Positions 31,095-39,614 are shown, counted from the first letter of the stretch. The stretch is DNA of 55,047 nucleotides from Yoonia sp. (GCF_017854415.1 NZ_JAFMHR010000003.1:1-55047), one strand, 5' to 3'. Translations and numbers: made by a program. The notes: a model not told the origin generated them from the sequence alone.

Positions 31095-32690
31095 ATGGAA
31101 GCTGATTTTATAGTCGTAGGCGCAGGGTCTGCAGGGTGCGTCTTGGCCAACAGGCTAAGCGCGAATCCGGCCAACAAAGTGATTCTGCTCGAAGCAGGTG
31201 GTCGCGATCTTAACCCATGGATTCACATTCCGGTGGGGTATTTCAAGACGATTCATAACCCGAAAGTCGACTGGTGCTACAAAACCGAACCCGATCCGGG
31301 CCTGAATGGGCGGTCAATTGAATGGCCACGCGGCAAGGTTTTGGGCGGATCATCGTCATTGAACGGTCTGCTTTACGTCCGCGGCCAACCACAAGATTAT
31401 GATCGCTGGCGCCAAATGGGCAATACAGGTTGGGGTTGGGACGATGTCCTGCCGCTATTTAAACGCTCCGAGACGAACGAGCGCGGCGCAGATGAATTCC
31501 ATGGCGACGCAGGCCCGCTTTCGGTGTCGAACATGCGTATCCAGCGCCCGATCACAGATGCGTGGGTCGCGGCCGCACAGGCTGCCGGCTACAAATTCAA
31601 CCCCGATTACAATGGCGCTGAACAAGAAGGCGTTGGTTTTTTCCAGCTCACGTCGCGCAATGGACGGCGGTGCAGTGCGGCTGTGGCCTATCTCAATCCG
31701 GTCAAGAAACGTCCAAATCTGCAGATCATCACCCATGCGCAGGTCGAAAAGGTCGTGATCGAAGGTAAGCGCGCAACTGGCGTCGTATACACAGATCGCA
31801 GCGGCAACAAGCAAACCGTTAAGGCCCGAAAAGAAATCGTGTTGTCAGGTGGGGCAATCAACTCGCCACAGCTTTTGATGCTCTCGGGGATTGGCGAAGC
31901 CGCACAACTGGCTGAAAACGGCATTGATGTCGTCAAGGATGTGCACAGCGTCGGCAAGAACATGCAGGACCACCTACAAGCGCGGCTCGTTTATAAGTGT
32001 AATGAACCGACGTTGAACGACGAAGTTGGCACGCTTTTTGGGCAGGCCAAAATCGGACTAAAATATCTGACATCACGCAGTGGCCCGATGACTATGGCCG
32101 CGAGCCTTGCCACTGGCTTTATGAAAACCCGCGAAGATATGGAAACGCCCGATATTCAGTTCCATGTCCAACCTCTTTCAGCTGAAAACCCCGGCAAAGG
32201 CGCTGACAAATTCTCGGCGTTTACGATGTCGGTGTGCCAGTTGCGCCCCGAAAGCCGTGGTGAAATCCGACTTGGCGGGAGCGATCCAAAGACCTACCCC
32301 AAGATCATTCCCAATTATCTTGCGACTGAAACGGATTGCCGCACGGTTGTGGCTGGCGTCAATATCGCCCGAAAAATCGCACGCCACGCTCCTTTGACGT
32401 CAAAAATCAGCCAGGAGTATCGGCCACATGCCGACCTCGATATGGATGACTATGACGCGACGTTGGATTGGGCACGCAATAACACGGCCTCAATCTATCA
32501 CCCGACCGGCACCTGTAAAATGGGTCAAGGCAAAGACGCCGTCGTCGACGAACGCTTGCGCGTGCATGGTATTCAAGGGCTGCGCGTCGCCGATTGTTCG
32601 ATCATGCCCGAGATTGTGTCGGGAAACACAAACGCACCCGCGATCATGATTGGGGAAAAAGCATCTGATTTGATACTCGAAGACGCTTAA
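31095..32690 (+). CDS. GMC family FAD-dependent oxidoreductase
   Basis: A 531-residue flavoenzyme of the glucose-methanol-choline family, which oxidises alcohols. FAD motif: FIVVGAGSAGCVLANRLS. GMC signatures: PRGKVLGGSSSLNGLLYVRG-type segment near residue 80, and LSGGAINSPQLLMLSGIG. The catalytic histidine lies in SIYHPTGTCKMG and the second active-site residue in SGNTNAPAIMIG. The start at 31095 has GGAG nine bases upstream; an ATG at 31080 is an alternative. It is divergent from dctP, so the TRAP substrate or its product may be its substrate (inference). Confidence 0.92.
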   Translation: MEADFIVVGAGSAGCVLANRLSANPANKVILLEAGGRDLNPWIHIPVGYFKTIHNPKVDWCYKTEPDPGLNGRSIEWPRGKVLGGSSSLNGLLYVRGQPQDYDRWRQMGNTGWGWDDVLPLFKRSETNERGADEFHGDAGPLSVSNMRIQRPITDAWVAAAQAAGYKFNPDYNGAEQEGVGFFQLTSRNGRRCSAAVAYLNPVKKRPNLQIITHAQVEKVVIEGKRATGVVYTDRSGNKQTVKARKEIVLSGGAINSPQLLMLSGIGEAAQLAENGIDVVKDVHSVGKNMQDHLQARLVYKCNEPTLNDEVGTLFGQAKIGLKYLTSRSGPMTMAASLATGFMKTREDMETPDIQFHVQPLSAENPGKGADKFSAFTMSVCQLRPESRGEIRLGGSDPKTYPKIIPNYLATETDCRTVVAGVNIARKIARHAPLTSKISQEYRPHADLDMDDYDATLDWARNNTASIYHPTGTCKMGQGKDAVVDERLRVHGIQGLRVADCSIMPEIVSGNTNAPAIMIGEKASDLILEDA

Positions 32691-32698
32691 TTCGCACT

Positions 32699-33070
32699 TT
32701 AGGCAGAGGCGGCTAACCACGCCTCTGCCGCAGCTTCTTGATCCAATGCAAAGCTTTTGATCTTAAGTCCGGGGATCAGCGCGCCCTCGATTTGGGCGGC
32801 TTTCTGGATCCAGCCTTCGTCACTGATGACTGCGCATTTCGCAAACCTGCCAATCAGGCTGAAAAGCTGCGGAAGCTGGGTCATTTCGACACCAATCGCA
32901 CCCAAAGTCGGCAATGAGAAATCCGTGATGCGGTACAGCATGGCAGCACCGCGCATCCCGTCAGATTTTTCAATCAAAGCATCTAGACCCGCGCGCATTT
33001 CATCTGCGTCGATCTGCCCCCGGATGACGATATCCAACCGGTTGGGCGATTTTTCAATGATCTCAAACAT
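32699..33070 (-). CDS. SpoIIAA-like (STAS-fold) protein
   Basis: A 123-residue cytosolic protein resembling the SpoIIAA-like family (PF11964 type): the start MFEIIEKSPNRLDIVIRGQI and the centre RGAAMLYRITDFSLPTLGAI fit. Members have a STAS-like fold of unknown role, perhaps lipid or ligand binding. It is convergent with the GMC oxidoreductase gene, 8 bp apart, and shares a hairpin at its 3-prime end. Confidence 0.75.
   Translation of the reverse strand: MFEIIEKSPNRLDIVIRGQIDADEMRAGLDALIEKSDGMRGAAMLYRITDFSLPTLGAIGVEMTQLPQLFSLIGRFAKCAVISDEGWIQKAAQIEGALIPGLKIKSFALDQEAAAEAWLAASA
32702..32729. terminator. hairpin at the junction of convergent genes
   Basis: GGCAGAGGCG, loop GCTAACCA, CGCCTCTGCC gives a perfect ten-base stem. 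It overlaps the last codons of the SpoIIAA-like gene and lies 11 bp beyond the GMC stop codon. There is no clear T-run on either side, so it may protect mRNA ends rather than end transcription. Confidence 0.5.
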
Positions 33071-33424
33071 GTTTTTTGCTCCTCGTATGTGATTCCATAT
33101 TAGCTGACGAACGCTGCACCGTCCCTAATAAGTCTCAAACCTAACACAAAGTCGTGGTTCGCGCGCCAATTCACCCCTATCCCAGCAAGAGCCCGCGATT
33201 GTCGCGGAACACCTGGGCCCGCACATCGCAGAGACGCTGATCGGTCAGGTCAACGCATAGGCCGCTGACCCAACCCATTCTTTCCGAACGAAAAGTCAAA
33301 GCTGACGTTGGTTTCCAGCATCAACTCTTATCGCAATCACCCCGTGATTATTGGCCATGCGGACATCCACACACCCCAACTTGCCGCTTGACCCGCCCTG
33401 CGGAATCGCAAACATTGACGGCGA
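33071..33424. other. gene-free stretch before the cobalamin riboswitch
   Basis: I see no gene that can be supported. A 33-codon minus-strand frame (33177-33278, ending NRGLLLG) has protein-like composition but no recognised family and no ribosome site; it could be a gene remnant. The promoter for the riboswitch transcript should lie near the right end. Confidence 0.4.
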
Positions 33425-33640
33425 TGGTTTTCTTGCGCCGAAAATGCGTAAGGAATGAAAAGGGAATACGGTGAGGAAGAGCCAAAGCGCGCCAAAACCG
33501 TGACTGCCCCCGCAACTGTAAGCGGCGAGTGACCCCGATGATCACCACTGAGCGTTAGCTCGGGAAGGATCGGGTAAACTGCGACCCGCGAGTCAGGAGA
33601 CCTGCCATCAATGGCGCGAAAGCGCCCGACTGAAACCAAC
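33425..33640 (+). ncRNA. cobalamin (B12) riboswitch
   Basis: Conserved blocks occur in order: AGGGAATACGGTG (near 33460-33473), TGACTGCCCCCGCAACTGTA, GCGGCGAGTGACCCC, ATCACCACTGAG, CTCGGGAAGG and the B12-box-like GAGTCAGGAGACCTGCC at 33590-33606. These match the adenosylcobalamin aptamer. It precedes an operon for a DUF1636 protein and an ABC importer, implying that cobalamin represses their expression. End points are approximate. Confidence 0.93.
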
Positions 33641-33669
33641 CGGACGGGGTGTCTGGGAAGGAGATGATG

Positions 33670-33765
33670 ATGGTATTACGGTTCACACCGCACAGATTTG
33701 CATATCACCACCCTTGCCCCGCGTTATCGCGGAGGGCGAGATGGACAGGACAACACATCGCATAA
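33670..33765 (+). CDS. short leader ORF after the riboswitch
   Basis: A 31-residue frame, MVLRFTPHRFAYHHPCPALS at its start, rich in His and Arg with one Cys. It has the best ribosome site in the region, AAGGAG ending six bases before the third of three consecutive ATG codons. It ends inside the DUF1636 gene in another frame, so its translation could couple to the start at 33741. I do not recognise a family. It could be a metal- or corrinoid-related leader peptide, or a non-coding coincidence. Confidence 0.45.
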   Translation: MVLRFTPHRFAYHHPCPALSRRARWTGQHIA

Positions 33766-34145
33766 CTGTTTGCACTTCATGCAAACACAAAGGGACGGAC
33801 TGCCGCCCCGGTTATGAACTTATCGAAAAACTGCGCCGTGCGATTGCTACGGCTGGTGACACGATCACCGAAGACTTCGCCGTTTCAGGCGTGGCGTGCA
33901 TGGCAGGCTGTGACCGGCCTTGCACTGTGGCTTATCATGGCACGCAAAAGGCGACGTATCTGTTCGGAGATATGACCCCCGAAGACGACATCGAAGACCT
34001 TGTCGCATTCGCCAAGCACTACGCCTTGCTGGACGACGGCTGGTGTTCCTCTGTGGACCGCCCCGGAAAACTGCGCAAATCGACCTTGGCCCGCGTGCCT
34101 GCCGCGTTGATGGTGATTGAAGAAGCCAAGGCTTTGGCATCATGA
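33741..34145 (+). CDS. DUF1636 family cysteine-containing protein
   Basis: A 134-residue DUF1636 protein with ITVCTSCKHKGTDCRPG near the N-terminus and a CMAGCDRPCTVAY motif in the middle, giving a thioredoxin-like ferredoxin pattern of cysteines that could bind a metal or an iron-sulfur cluster. The start at 33741 has a GGAGGG ribosome site; the frame begins at a TTG (33714). The stop overlaps the ATPase gene. Presence in a B12-riboswitch operon suggests a role in corrinoid or cobalt handling (inference). Confidence 0.8.
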   Translation: MDRTTHRITVCTSCKHKGTDCRPGYELIEKLRRAIATAGDTITEDFAVSGVACMAGCDRPCTVAYHGTQKATYLFGDMTPEDDIEDLVAFAKHYALLDDGWCSSVDRPGKLRKSTLARVPAALMVIEEAKALAS

Positions 34146-34927
34146 GTGGTGCACACCTGTCTGTCCAAAACGTCAGCTGGCGACCGCGCAAACGCGCGCC
34201 ACTGGTCCTGCACCCCACCAGTTTCGAAGTTGGCACAGGGCGCGTTCTTGGTGTGGTCGGTCCAAACGGCGCGGGAAAATCGACGCTATTGCGCCTACTT
34301 TACCGTTTTCAAACCCCTTCCACTGGCCAAGTAATGATCGACGGCCAAGACCTGTGGGCAATGCCCGCACGCCAAGCTGCCTGTCAGGTCGCAGCCGTCT
34401 TGCAAGAACAACCCGCAGCCTTTGGCCTAACCGTGCGCGAAATCGTGACGCTTGGGCGCACGCCGCATCAGCATGGATTTGCAAAAGCAGGTGCTGGCGA
34501 CGACCTTTTCATCAACCGCGTGATCGCTCTTTTGGACCTGACCTCATTTGCACATCGCAGTTTTGGCACCCTATCAGGGGGCGAACGTCAACGCGTTATG
34601 GTCGCACGTGCGCTAGCCCAGGACCCAAAGATCCTCATTCTCGACGAGCCTACAAACCACCTTGATATCCGCCACCAGCTTGAGGTGTTGGCCCTGATCC
34701 GGCAATTGGACCTGACAATCATTGTGTCTTTGCATGACCTGAACATGGCCGCGAATATCTGCGACGATGTGCTCGTGCTTGAAGACGGCCATCCACGCGG
34801 CTTTGGGGCGCCCCATGACCTGCTGACTGAGGCGCTTGTTTCGCAAACCTTCCGAATTGATGCGCGGCGCGAAACGCTGGCCCCTAGCGACACCAATCAC
34901 CTTTCCTTTCATCTGCCAATTCACTGA
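34142..34927 (+). CDS. ABC transporter ATP-binding protein, cobalamin/siderophore type (BtuD-like)
   Basis: A 261-residue ABC ATPase of the FecE/BtuD class. Walker A is GPNGAGKST, the signature is LSGGERQRV and Walker B is ILILDEPTNHLD; the switch histidine lies in VSLHDLNMA. It overlaps the DUF1636 stop (ATGA) and is followed 9 bp later by the binding-protein gene. The upstream riboswitch makes cobalamin or another corrinoid the likely substrate. Confidence 0.92.
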   Translation: MSGAHLSVQNVSWRPRKRAPLVLHPTSFEVGTGRVLGVVGPNGAGKSTLLRLLYRFQTPSTGQVMIDGQDLWAMPARQAACQVAAVLQEQPAAFGLTVREIVTLGRTPHQHGFAKAGAGDDLFINRVIALLDLTSFAHRSFGTLSGGERQRVMVARALAQDPKILILDEPTNHLDIRHQLEVLALIRQLDLTIIVSLHDLNMAANICDDVLVLEDGHPRGFGAPHDLLTEALVSQTFRIDARRETLAPSDTNHLSFHLPIH

Positions 34928-34936
34928 GATGCCCCT

Positions 34937-35845
34937 ATGAAACTGATCAATGCGACCTTTGCTGCCATCCTGTTGGCGAGCACTGCCGTGGCACAAACAA
35001 CGGTCCAAAGTTGCGACCGCGAAGTCACCTTTGACGCTCCGCCAACAGCTGCAGTGTCCAACGACATTAACCTCACAGAAATGATGCTGGTTCTGGGCCT
35101 GACGGACCGTATGGTCGGCTACACTGGTATTTCCGGCTGGAACAAGCTGGACGCGGAAATGCGGGCTGGCGTCGATCAATTGCCGGAATTGTCCGCACAA
35201 TACCCATCCAAAGAGGTCTTGATCGGCGCCGACGCTGATTTCTATTTTGCTGGCTGGAACTATGGCATGCGCGTCGGCGGCGAGGTGACACCGGAAACTT
35301 TGGCCCCTTTCGGGATCGACGTTTATGAATTGACAGAAAGCTGCATCCAGATCGGCACCAAAGGTGCTGCGTCCATGGATGATATGTACAATGACCTGCG
35401 CAATTTGGGCAAAATCTTTGACGTACAAGATCGCGCGGAAGCTTTGATTGCTGGATATGAGGCCGAATTAGAAGCGTTCCTTGCGGATCAACCGCAGCTG
35501 CCCACCCCGCCGCGTGTCTTCGTCTATGACAGCGGCGAAGACACCGCTTTTACCGCAGGACGCTATGCGATGCCAAACGCCATGATCGAAGTCGCAGGCG
35601 GCGTGAACATTATGAACGACTTTGACAAAAGCTGGGCCACTGTCGGCTGGGAAGCCGTGGTTGAACGCAACCCCGAGATCATCATCATCGTGAACTACGG
35701 CGAAGTGTCTGCTGCGCAAAAGCGCGCATTCATGCTGACCAACCCCGCCTTTGCGGAACTTGATGCTGTTAAGAATGACCGTTTTGTTGTGCTTGAATAC
35801 GTTGAGGCCACACCAGGGCCCCGCAACATAAATTGCGGAACTTGA
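34937..35845 (+). CDS. ABC transporter substrate-binding protein (BtuF-like), C-terminus altered by duplication
   Basis: A 302-residue periplasmic binding protein with a Sec signal (MKLINATFAAILLASTAVAQ) and a two-lobed FecB/BtuF fold (NLTEMMLVLGLTDRMVGYTG; VERNPEIIIIVNYGE). An 82-bp tandem duplication at 35751-35914 shifts the frame near the end: the protein now ends NINCGT at 35845, whereas the second copy would read on as NINAVKTLATAFRAD to a stop at 35952-35954. The unduplicated gene would encode 311 residues. The last helix is therefore lost, with unknown effect on binding. Confidence 0.88.
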   Translation: MKLINATFAAILLASTAVAQTTVQSCDREVTFDAPPTAAVSNDINLTEMMLVLGLTDRMVGYTGISGWNKLDAEMRAGVDQLPELSAQYPSKEVLIGADADFYFAGWNYGMRVGGEVTPETLAPFGIDVYELTESCIQIGTKGAASMDDMYNDLRNLGKIFDVQDRAEALIAGYEAELEAFLADQPQLPTPPRVFVYDSGEDTAFTAGRYAMPNAMIEVAGGVNIMNDFDKSWATVGWEAVVERNPEIIIIVNYGEVSAAQKRAFMLTNPAFAELDAVKNDRFVVLEYVEATPGPRNINCGT

Positions 35846-35914
35846 TGCTGTTAAGAATGACCGTTTTGTCGTGCTTGAATACGTTGAGGCCACACCAGGG
35901 CCCCGCAACATAAA
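35751..35914 (+). repeat. 82-bp direct tandem duplication in the binding-protein gene
   Basis: Copy 1 spans 35751-35832 and copy 2 spans 35833-35914. Both begin TTGCGGAACTTGATGCTG and end GCAACATAAA. They differ at one base (GTTTTGTTGTG against GTTTTGTCGTG). Because 82 is not a multiple of three, copy 1 runs into an early stop in copy 2. Confidence 0.97.
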
Positions 35915-35960
35915 CGCAGTTAAAACGCTGGCTACTGCGTTTCGGGCTGATTGATCTGAA

Positions 35961-37016
35961 ATGGCCCACGCTGAACCGCATATCGCAACGCTTACGCTGC
36001 AAAAAATCAGGTTCCGCCTGACCTTTGCCGTGGGCGCGCTTGTGCTGTTCTTATCGGTGTCGATGGCAATCAGCGTCGGGGCGGTATCCGTGCCGCTATC
36101 AACCGTCTGGGGGATCATCGCCAACAAACTAATCCCCGGAGTGATTACCCCTGACTGGTCGACAGGCCGCGAGGCAATAGTATGGGATATCCGCCTGCCC
36201 CGCGCGATCCTTGCGTGTTTGGTCGGGGCAGGCTTGTCGATTGTCGGGGCCAGCTTACAGGCCGTCACACGTAACCCGCTCGCAGACCCGCATCTGTTGG
36301 GGATATCGGCGGGTGGCGCGTTCGGAGCAATCGTTGCCTTGCTGCATACCGGGCTGTTCTTGGGGCTTATGACCGTACCGCTGCTTGCGTTCGCAGGCGC
36401 GTTGGGGGCGACGTTCATCGTCTTGGCAGTGTCGCAATTCGCGTCAGCGACAAGCGCTGATCGCTTGGTCTTGGCAGGTGTGGCTGTGTCTTTCATCGTC
36501 ATGTCTGCGGCGAATACGCTGATCTTTCTTGGCGATCCACGCGCGGCGCACACCGTAGTGTTCTGGATGCTTGGCGGTCTTGGCCTTGCACAATGGAGCC
36601 AGCTGATCTTTCCGCTCGTGATCTTGATCGGTTGCGGCGCTTACCTTTTTGCCAATGCCCGCAACCTGAATGCCATGACAATAGGGGATGAAACTGCTGC
36701 AACACTTGGGATTCCGGTCCGGCGCTTTCGCTTGCAGGTGTTTGTTGTTGGCGCAGTTATCACCGGCGTTATGGTCGCCTTTTCGGGCATTATTGGCTTT
36801 GTCGGCCTGATGATCCCGCATATCGTGCGGCTGATTGTAGGGGGTGACTATGCCCGTGTGCTGCCTGTCTCTGCGATTTGCGGCGCGATCTTTCTGGTCT
36901 GGGCTGATATATTTGCGCGCACCGTGATGGCACCCGATGACATCCCAATTGGCATTATCACCGGATTGGTCGGTGGTGTGTTCTTTGTATGGCTGCTGCG
37001 CGCCGCTAGCCGGTAA
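35961..37016 (+). CDS. ABC transporter permease, FecCD/BtuC family
   Basis: A 351-residue membrane protein of the FecCD family with about ten helices. Diagnostic segments are IRLPRAILACLVGAGLSIVG, NPLADPHLLGISAGGAFGA and GIIGFVGLMIPHIVRLIVG. It should form the membrane channel of the riboswitch-controlled corrinoid importer. Its start lies 6 bp after the ancestral stop of the binding-protein gene and 115 bp after the present stop, so the duplication also separates the two genes in translation. Confidence 0.93.
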   Translation: MAHAEPHIATLTLQKIRFRLTFAVGALVLFLSVSMAISVGAVSVPLSTVWGIIANKLIPGVITPDWSTGREAIVWDIRLPRAILACLVGAGLSIVGASLQAVTRNPLADPHLLGISAGGAFGAIVALLHTGLFLGLMTVPLLAFAGALGATFIVLAVSQFASATSADRLVLAGVAVSFIVMSAANTLIFLGDPRAAHTVVFWMLGGLGLAQWSQLIFPLVILIGCGAYLFANARNLNAMTIGDETAATLGIPVRRFRLQVFVVGAVITGVMVAFSGIIGFVGLMIPHIVRLIVGGDYARVLPVSAICGAIFLVWADIFARTVMAPDDIPIGIITGLVGGVFFVWLLRAASR

Positions 37017-37026
37017 TACAGCTGGA

Positions 37027-38370
37027 TTATTCCTTAAGTCGCGACCAAGTCAGGCGGACCAGCAGCCCACCCAATGGCGCGCGACCAAGTGACAGGCTGC
37101 AGTCATGCGTCACTGCCATGTCATGCGCGATACTAAGCCCCAGTCCCGTCCCCGGTTTTTCTTTGTCTAACCGACTGCCGCGTTCAAGAACGGCGTCTCT
37201 CGCTGCGCCAGGAATACCAGGGCCGTCATCCTCGACAGTCAAAAACGCCAAATCGCCGTCATGACCTGCCCGCAAGGTAATGCGTCCTTGTGTCCATTTC
37301 ATCGCATTGTCGATAAGGTTCCCCAAGAGTTCGGTAAGGTCGAATTCGTCAAACGGTGCGCGAAGCGTTTCAGGAATGTCGACAACCCACGCAATGTGTT
37401 CTGCACCGGGTTGGCGGCTGAGAGCTGCCTGCAGGCGCACGGCAATTGGGGCCAGTTTGCAGTGCCGCCTGATCTGATGGCTGTCGCGGCTACGGGCGAG
37501 TTCACGTTCAACGATGTATTCGATGTTTGCGATCTCAGTGCTCAATTCACTCGCAAGCACGCCTTGCCCACCCCGGCGCATCTTGCGTTCCACACCTTGC
37601 ATGATTGTTAGCGGTGTTTTGAGGCCATGTGCCAAGTTTGCTGCCCCCGAGCGTACCCGACCCAATGTCTGTGCGTTGGTATCAAGGAGTTGATTGACCT
37701 CATTGGCCAATGGCAAGATTTCGGTCGGATAGTCCTCTGACAACCGATCAGTAGAGGAATCGCGAATTCGGCTTAATTCCGAGCGTACCATTTCGAGTGG
37801 CTTTAGCCCAAGCTTCACCTGAACCCAGGTTGCTACCAACAAGAATGCACCAAGAATGGTAAGCGCCAAAACAGAGTAACTAAAAAAACCCGCGACCGAA
37901 GCATCAAGGTCGGCCCGGTCAATCGCCACTGCCAAATATACTTCACGCCGTGCGTCGCCTGCGCCGGTGGTCACAATCCAACTTGCTACGGCGACAGCTT
38001 CGCCAGTTTCCATTTCAAGATTCGAAAAAACAATCTGTCCCGCCATATCCGGGCGCTTGATGGCGAGCGGTGCAGCCCAAAAAGACGGGGACAGGACCGG
38101 TGGTGCTTCGTCGATTTGAATCTGCCAATAATAGCCCGACAATGCCTGATCAAAGCGCGGGTCAGAAAGCGGTGCAATCTCGATTTCACCTGCGGCATTG
38201 ACACCCACATTGCCACTTAGCAGCAAGAGGTATGTCTCAAGTTCATCCTGAACGCGTTCTTCGAAATACATCCGAAACAGAAAGTTCAACACGAATGCTG
38301 TGGCGACCAATGCCAATGCCGTTGTGATGGCTGCTGCCAGAAGCAGACGTAGGCTTAGGGATGATTTCAC
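37027..38370 (-). CDS. two-component sensor histidine kinase
   Basis: A 447-residue membrane kinase. An N-terminal helix, a periplasmic domain of about 135 residues and a second helix (about residues 165-190) precede a HAMP-like segment. The phosphorylated His248 is in NLAHGLKTPLTIMQG. N and G boxes are present (LLGNLIDNAMKWTQ; DDGPGIPGAARDAV; GTGLGLSIAHDMA). It overlaps the response regulator gene by four bases. With the upstream PepSY-like protein it resembles PhoQ/QseC-type systems that sense envelope conditions. Confidence 0.93.
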   Translation of the reverse strand: MKSSLSLRLLLAAAITTALALVATAFVLNFLFRMYFEERVQDELETYLLLLSGNVGVNAAGEIEIAPLSDPRFDQALSGYYWQIQIDEAPPVLSPSFWAAPLAIKRPDMAGQIVFSNLEMETGEAVAVASWIVTTGAGDARREVYLAVAIDRADLDASVAGFFSYSVLALTILGAFLLVATWVQVKLGLKPLEMVRSELSRIRDSSTDRLSEDYPTEILPLANEVNQLLDTNAQTLGRVRSGAANLAHGLKTPLTIMQGVERKMRRGGQGVLASELSTEIANIEYIVERELARSRDSHQIRRHCKLAPIAVRLQAALSRQPGAEHIAWVVDIPETLRAPFDEFDLTELLGNLIDNAMKWTQGRITLRAGHDGDLAFLTVEDDGPGIPGAARDAVLERGSRLDKEKPGTGLGLSIAHDMAVTHDCSLSLGRAPLGGLLVRLTWSRLKE

Positions 38371-39032
38371 GGCTCATCCTCTGCGATCATGTAGCCGAAC
38401 CCGCGGCGGGTCTGGATCACACCGCCGCCGATCTTGCGGCGCAAGCGGCCCACGAGAACTTCCACAGCATTGCTGTCCGGTTCTTGGTCACGGTAGTAAA
38501 TGTTCTCGACCAGCTCTTCTTGACCAATCACCTGCCCGCGATGGTGCAACAGGTAATTCAAAAGCCGGTATTCCAAAGGTGTGATCTTCAAAGGGCGCCC
38601 ATCAACCGATACCCGCATTTGTCGCAGATCCACTCGCAGTGGTCCGGCCTCGAGTGTTGTAGTCTTTTGTCCGCTGGACCGCCGAAGTAGGGCCCGCAAT
38701 CGGGCGACGAGCTCCTCCATCTGGAACGGTTTACCCAGATAATCATCCGCACCCGCATCAATACCTGCGACACGCTCGTTCCAGTTTGCGCGCGCCGTCA
38801 ACAAAATGACCGGCATATCCAAACCTTCTTCGCGCCATTTACGCAGGACGGAAATACCGTCACGCTTGGGCAAGCCGACATCCAGAACTGCGGCTGCATA
38901 TTTTTCTGTGCTGCCAAGAAACCAGCCTTCTTCGCCATCGCAAGCGATCTCTGGAATCATCCCCTCTGCCGTCAGGACATCGGCGATCAATTCGGCGATT
39001 TTGCGTTCGTCTTCGACGATCAAAATACGCAT
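38367..39032 (-). CDS. OmpR/PhoP-type response regulator
   Basis: A 221-residue regulator with a receiver domain (acidic pocket ED at residues 7-8, phosphorylated Asp51 in VLDVGLPKRDG, lysine in GKPFQ) and a C-terminal winged helix (LTPLEYRLL-like ITPLEYRLLNYLLHHRG; EVLVGRLRRKI). It overlaps the kinase gene and starts directly next to the stop of the PepSY-like gene, so all belong to one operon. Targets are not evident. Confidence 0.94.
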   Translation of the reverse strand: MRILIVEDERKIAELIADVLTAEGMIPEIACDGEEGWFLGSTEKYAAAVLDVGLPKRDGISVLRKWREEGLDMPVILLTARANWNERVAGIDAGADDYLGKPFQMEELVARLRALLRRSSGQKTTTLEAGPLRVDLRQMRVSVDGRPLKITPLEYRLLNYLLHHRGQVIGQEELVENIYYRDQEPDSNAVEVLVGRLRRKIGGGVIQTRRGFGYMIAEDEP

Positions 39033-39614
39033 TTAGCAGTTCCGCACATTGGTGATTTGACCCGATTTTGCATCAACAGTGACCGATACAATAGCACCGG
39101 AACGGTTAACAATGACGACACGAAACGCAGGCGACTGCCCACTTTCGGAAAAGCCGACCCGCAACATTCTGCCGGGGTGTCTGGATTGCACGTTGTTCAA
39201 AATCTCGCGCAGCGGTCGGGCATCGCCGCGCGCAATCGCTTGCTGCGCGCGCTCGTAATCTTGGCGCGTAATCTGTCCGCCTCCGGGCAGCGGTGCCTGT
39301 CGACAAGTCCCCGCCCCACTTGGACCGCTTGAGCTTGAAACGTTGGTGCGCTCGGTCGTCTCGGACGACCCACTAGGCCCGTTTGATGCAGACGGCGCAG
39401 ACGGGGTGCTTGCCGGGCTTGGCGGCGAAGGCGGTGTGGCCGGACTGGGTGGCGAAGGTGGTGTCGCAGGACTGGGCGGCGTCGGCGCAGATACGCTTGA
39501 TGCAGCATGAGCCATGCTTAATCCCAAAATGCCGGGTGACATGTAGATACTCGCGGCGCTCAGACCCAATCGCGACAGCGCCGCGCGGCGAGATATGCGT
39601 TTGTTTTCGGTCAC
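39033..39614 (-). CDS. Tat-exported Pro/Ser/Ala-repeat protein with PepSY-like domain
   Basis: A 193-residue protein. It has a twin-arginine signal (ISRRAALSRLGLSAAS, ending MAHAASS), then a low-complexity stretch with a nine-residue repeat PSPATPPSP, a Ser/Thr/Gly-rich linker, and a C-terminal PepSY-like domain (REILNNVQSRHPGRMLRVGF; VVIVNRSGAIVSVTVDAKSG). One cysteine pair, in GTCRQ and at the C-terminal NC, could form a disulfide. The GTG start at 39614 overlaps the kinase-like gene stop. The HAASSVSAP sequence is shared with the protein at 40979-41356. PepSY proteins often modulate adjacent sensor kinases. Confidence 0.8.
   Translation of the reverse strand: MTENKRISRRAALSRLGLSAASIYMSPGILGLSMAHAASSVSAPTPPSPATPPSPPSPATPPSPPSPASTPSAPSASNGPSGSSETTERTNVSSSSGPSGAGTCRQAPLPGGGQITRQDYERAQQAIARGDARPLREILNNVQSRHPGRMLRVGFSESGQSPAFRVVIVNRSGAIVSVTVDAKSGQITNVRNC
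39412..39492. repeat. 27-bp tandem repeat (three units)
   Basis: Units 39412-39438, 39439-39465 and 39466-39492, the last diverging in its second half. It encodes the nine-residue Pro/Ser/Ala/Thr repeat of the PepSY-like protein and is in frame, so copy-number change would alter length without breaking the gene. Confidence 0.85.

Noticed and set aside
33177-33278. 33-codon minus-strand frame ending NRGLLLG
   Set aside because: Protein-like, but too short, without a ribosome site or a recognised family; kept only as a note in the gene-free stretch.
35468-36553. 361-codon open frame on the minus strand
   Set aside because: It is antisense to the binding-protein and permease genes, which have clear family motifs; its composition (Ala/Thr/Arg-rich) and internal duplication derive from the opposite strand.
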